Below are positions 63,230 through 64,000 of a DNA stretch of 64,000 bases, in pieces. Both the position numbers and the translations under genes were made by a program. How positions within the stretch are numbered: the first letter of the stretch is position 1; the number at the start of each line of letters is the position of its first letter. Under the pieces are notes generated by a model that ran no database searches, had not been told where the DNA came from, and was given only the letters and a program-made list of their open reading frames with translations. This stretch comes from Novosphingobium panipatense. Lineage in GTDB: Bacteria > Pseudomonadota > Alphaproteobacteria > Sphingomonadales > Sphingomonadaceae. The stretch is from positions 1-64,000 of the forward strand of contig NZ_MSQB01000005.1 of NCBI RefSeq assembly GCF_002149965.1, in the 5' to 3' direction.

Positions 63230-64000
63230 AGCGATTGCGGCCGACATCGCGGAAGCGGCGACCGCCGGCTTTAGGGGGAGCCTGATCGCGCGCGGTCAGG
63301 CCCGCGCGATCATCTGGCGAGACGGCGCCCTCCCGCCCGACGCGCCGGCCTTCGCACCCCAATTGAGCTATGATCTCCATTCGTATGCCTACGCCTTGCT
63401 TGGCCTCGGCCTGCGGCTTCGCGAGTTCGGTGGCGACCCTGCCCAGGCGCGCGCCGCCTTCGAGCAGGCGGCGACAGCACTTGAGGCAGTGATGGCCAAA
63501 GGCGACCGCCAGGAGGTGGATCGCGACTTTCATTTCGTGATGGCCGCTGCGGCCTATCACTTGGCCCATCTGTCGGCGCGGGCTTATTCGCTGCTCGCGA
63601 TCGTCGAAACGGAAGAGAACTTTTCGCCCGTCGAGCGGGCCCTCGCGCAGTTGATGCGCCGCAACTTCACCGCCCTGCGCTCCAGCGTCCTCGACTACCG
63701 CGCATCCGGCCAAGGCAGCGACGCACGCATCGCCGCGGACATCCAGACTCGTCTCGATCAAGCCGAAGCCGCCGCCGCCCCGCCCGAGGACGGCGACGAC
63801 TTCCTCTTCGACGGTCTCGACGTCGCGCTCACCGACGCCTTCATGGCCGCCATGTCACTCTTTCTGCTCGCGCTCGAACGGGGTGAGCGGCCGCTGGTCG
63901 ACCAAGCGCTCGAACGGCTTCGCACCAGCCTCGCGATCTGCAGCGAGATGAACATGCTGCCGCAATGGTGGGCGCATCGCGTTGCGATCCATCTCCTCTC
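63213..64000 (+). CDS. hamB: N-terminal part of the HamB partner (probable helicase), truncated by window end
   Basis: An open frame of 262 codons starts at ATG 63213, overlaps hamA by 17 bases and runs off the window with no stop. The visible part is helical and repeat-like, with LSYDLHSYAYALLGLGLRLREFGG and later ALTDAFMAAMSLFLLALERGERP, similar to the leader that precedes the DEAD/DEAH helicase in related DUF1837-helicase pairs. No helicase motif is inside the window, so the helicase identity is inferred from position after HamA. Confidence 0.6.
   Translation, partial: MPTTPEAIAADIAEAATAGFRGSLIARGQARAIIWRDGALPPDAPAFAPQLSYDLHSYAYALLGLGLRLREFGGDPAQARAAFEQAATALEAVMAKGDRQEVDRDFHFVMAAAAYHLAHLSARAYSLLAIVETEENFSPVERALAQLMRRNFTALRSSVLDYRASGQGSDARIAADIQTRLDQAEAAAAPPEDGDDFLFDGLDVALTDAFMAAMSLFLLALERGERPLVDQALERLRTSLAICSEMNMLPQWWAHRVAIHLL

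Larger units (their letters stand above)
58204..64000. mobile_element. Integrative element/genomic island in tRNA-Arg, right end outside the window
   Basis: The element begins at the tRNA-Arg(CCG) fragment, carries a tyrosine integrase 180 bases in, and then holds defence-type genes (AbiE pair, Mrr-like nuclease, HamA-like nuclease and its partner). All genes point right. The integrase and the non-coding gaps look less GC-rich than the neighbouring genes. The other end, which should hold the intact tRNA-Arg gene, lies past the right edge. Confidence 0.85.

Overview
The window looks like the chromosome of a sphingomonad (Alphaproteobacteria, Sphingomonadales, perhaps Novosphingobium or a relative). 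The signs are high GC, two long TonB-dependent receptors beside aromatic-type oxygenases, a complete suf operon, an imuA-imuB-dnaE2 mutagenesis cassette under an alphaproteobacterial-type LexA box (GAAC-N7-GAAC), and GC-rich palindromic repeats between genes. The genus is inferred. No rRNA, intact tRNA or CRISPR array was found.

Layout. (1) 0.4-15.7 kb is an accessory uptake and catabolism region. It holds a TauE/SafE exporter, a TonB receptor, a YezD-like small protein and an Rrf2 regulator with four cysteines on the minus strand. On the plus strand follow a second TonB receptor, an MFS carrier, a Rieske oxygenase alpha subunit, a VOC protein, a DODA-type dioxygenase, an acetamidase/formamidase, a TauD/TfdA dioxygenase and a serine hydrolase. 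The set suggests uptake and oxidation of an aromatic, possibly sulfur-bearing, compound. (2) 15.9-20.2 kb has ChaA, an acyl-CoA synthetase and PyrD. (3) 20.2-27.7 kb has a candidate small RNA and the suf operon: Rrf2 regulator, sufB, two DUF559 genes, sufC, sufD, sufS, sufT, a GNAT gene and sufA. (4) 27.7-57.7 kb is mostly core genes: adenosine kinase, PurD and XseA with overlapping divergent starts, L28, TadA, NadC, a LytTR two-component pair, DsbA and M48 envelope proteins, a CDF exporter, PdxH, a DnaJ-type chaperone, YihY, FabI, a second TauD-like enzyme and the ImuA-ImuB-DnaE2 mutasome. (5) From 58.2 kb to the right edge lies an integrated island. It starts at the 3' half of a tRNA-Arg(CCG), carries a tyrosine integrase, and holds defence genes: an AbiE type IV toxin-antitoxin pair with a visible operator, then a tightly packed operon of an Mrr-like nuclease, a HamA-like (DUF1837) nuclease and the start of a larger gene that runs off the window and is probably the HamB helicase partner.

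Two repeat families recur between genes. Family 1 (six copies, up to 141 bp) has a central palindrome with arms of about 34 bp flanked by small hairpins and GTTTGAAAA/TTTTCAAAC ends; one copy has lost its centre. Family 2 (three copies, about 92 bp) has 29-30 bp arms built on GTCATCCTGAAC.

The best candidate for an undescribed system is the coupled Mrr-like nuclease, HamA-like nuclease and putative helicase operon at the right edge. The two DUF559 genes inside the suf operon, one apparently without its catalytic residues, are the second candidate.
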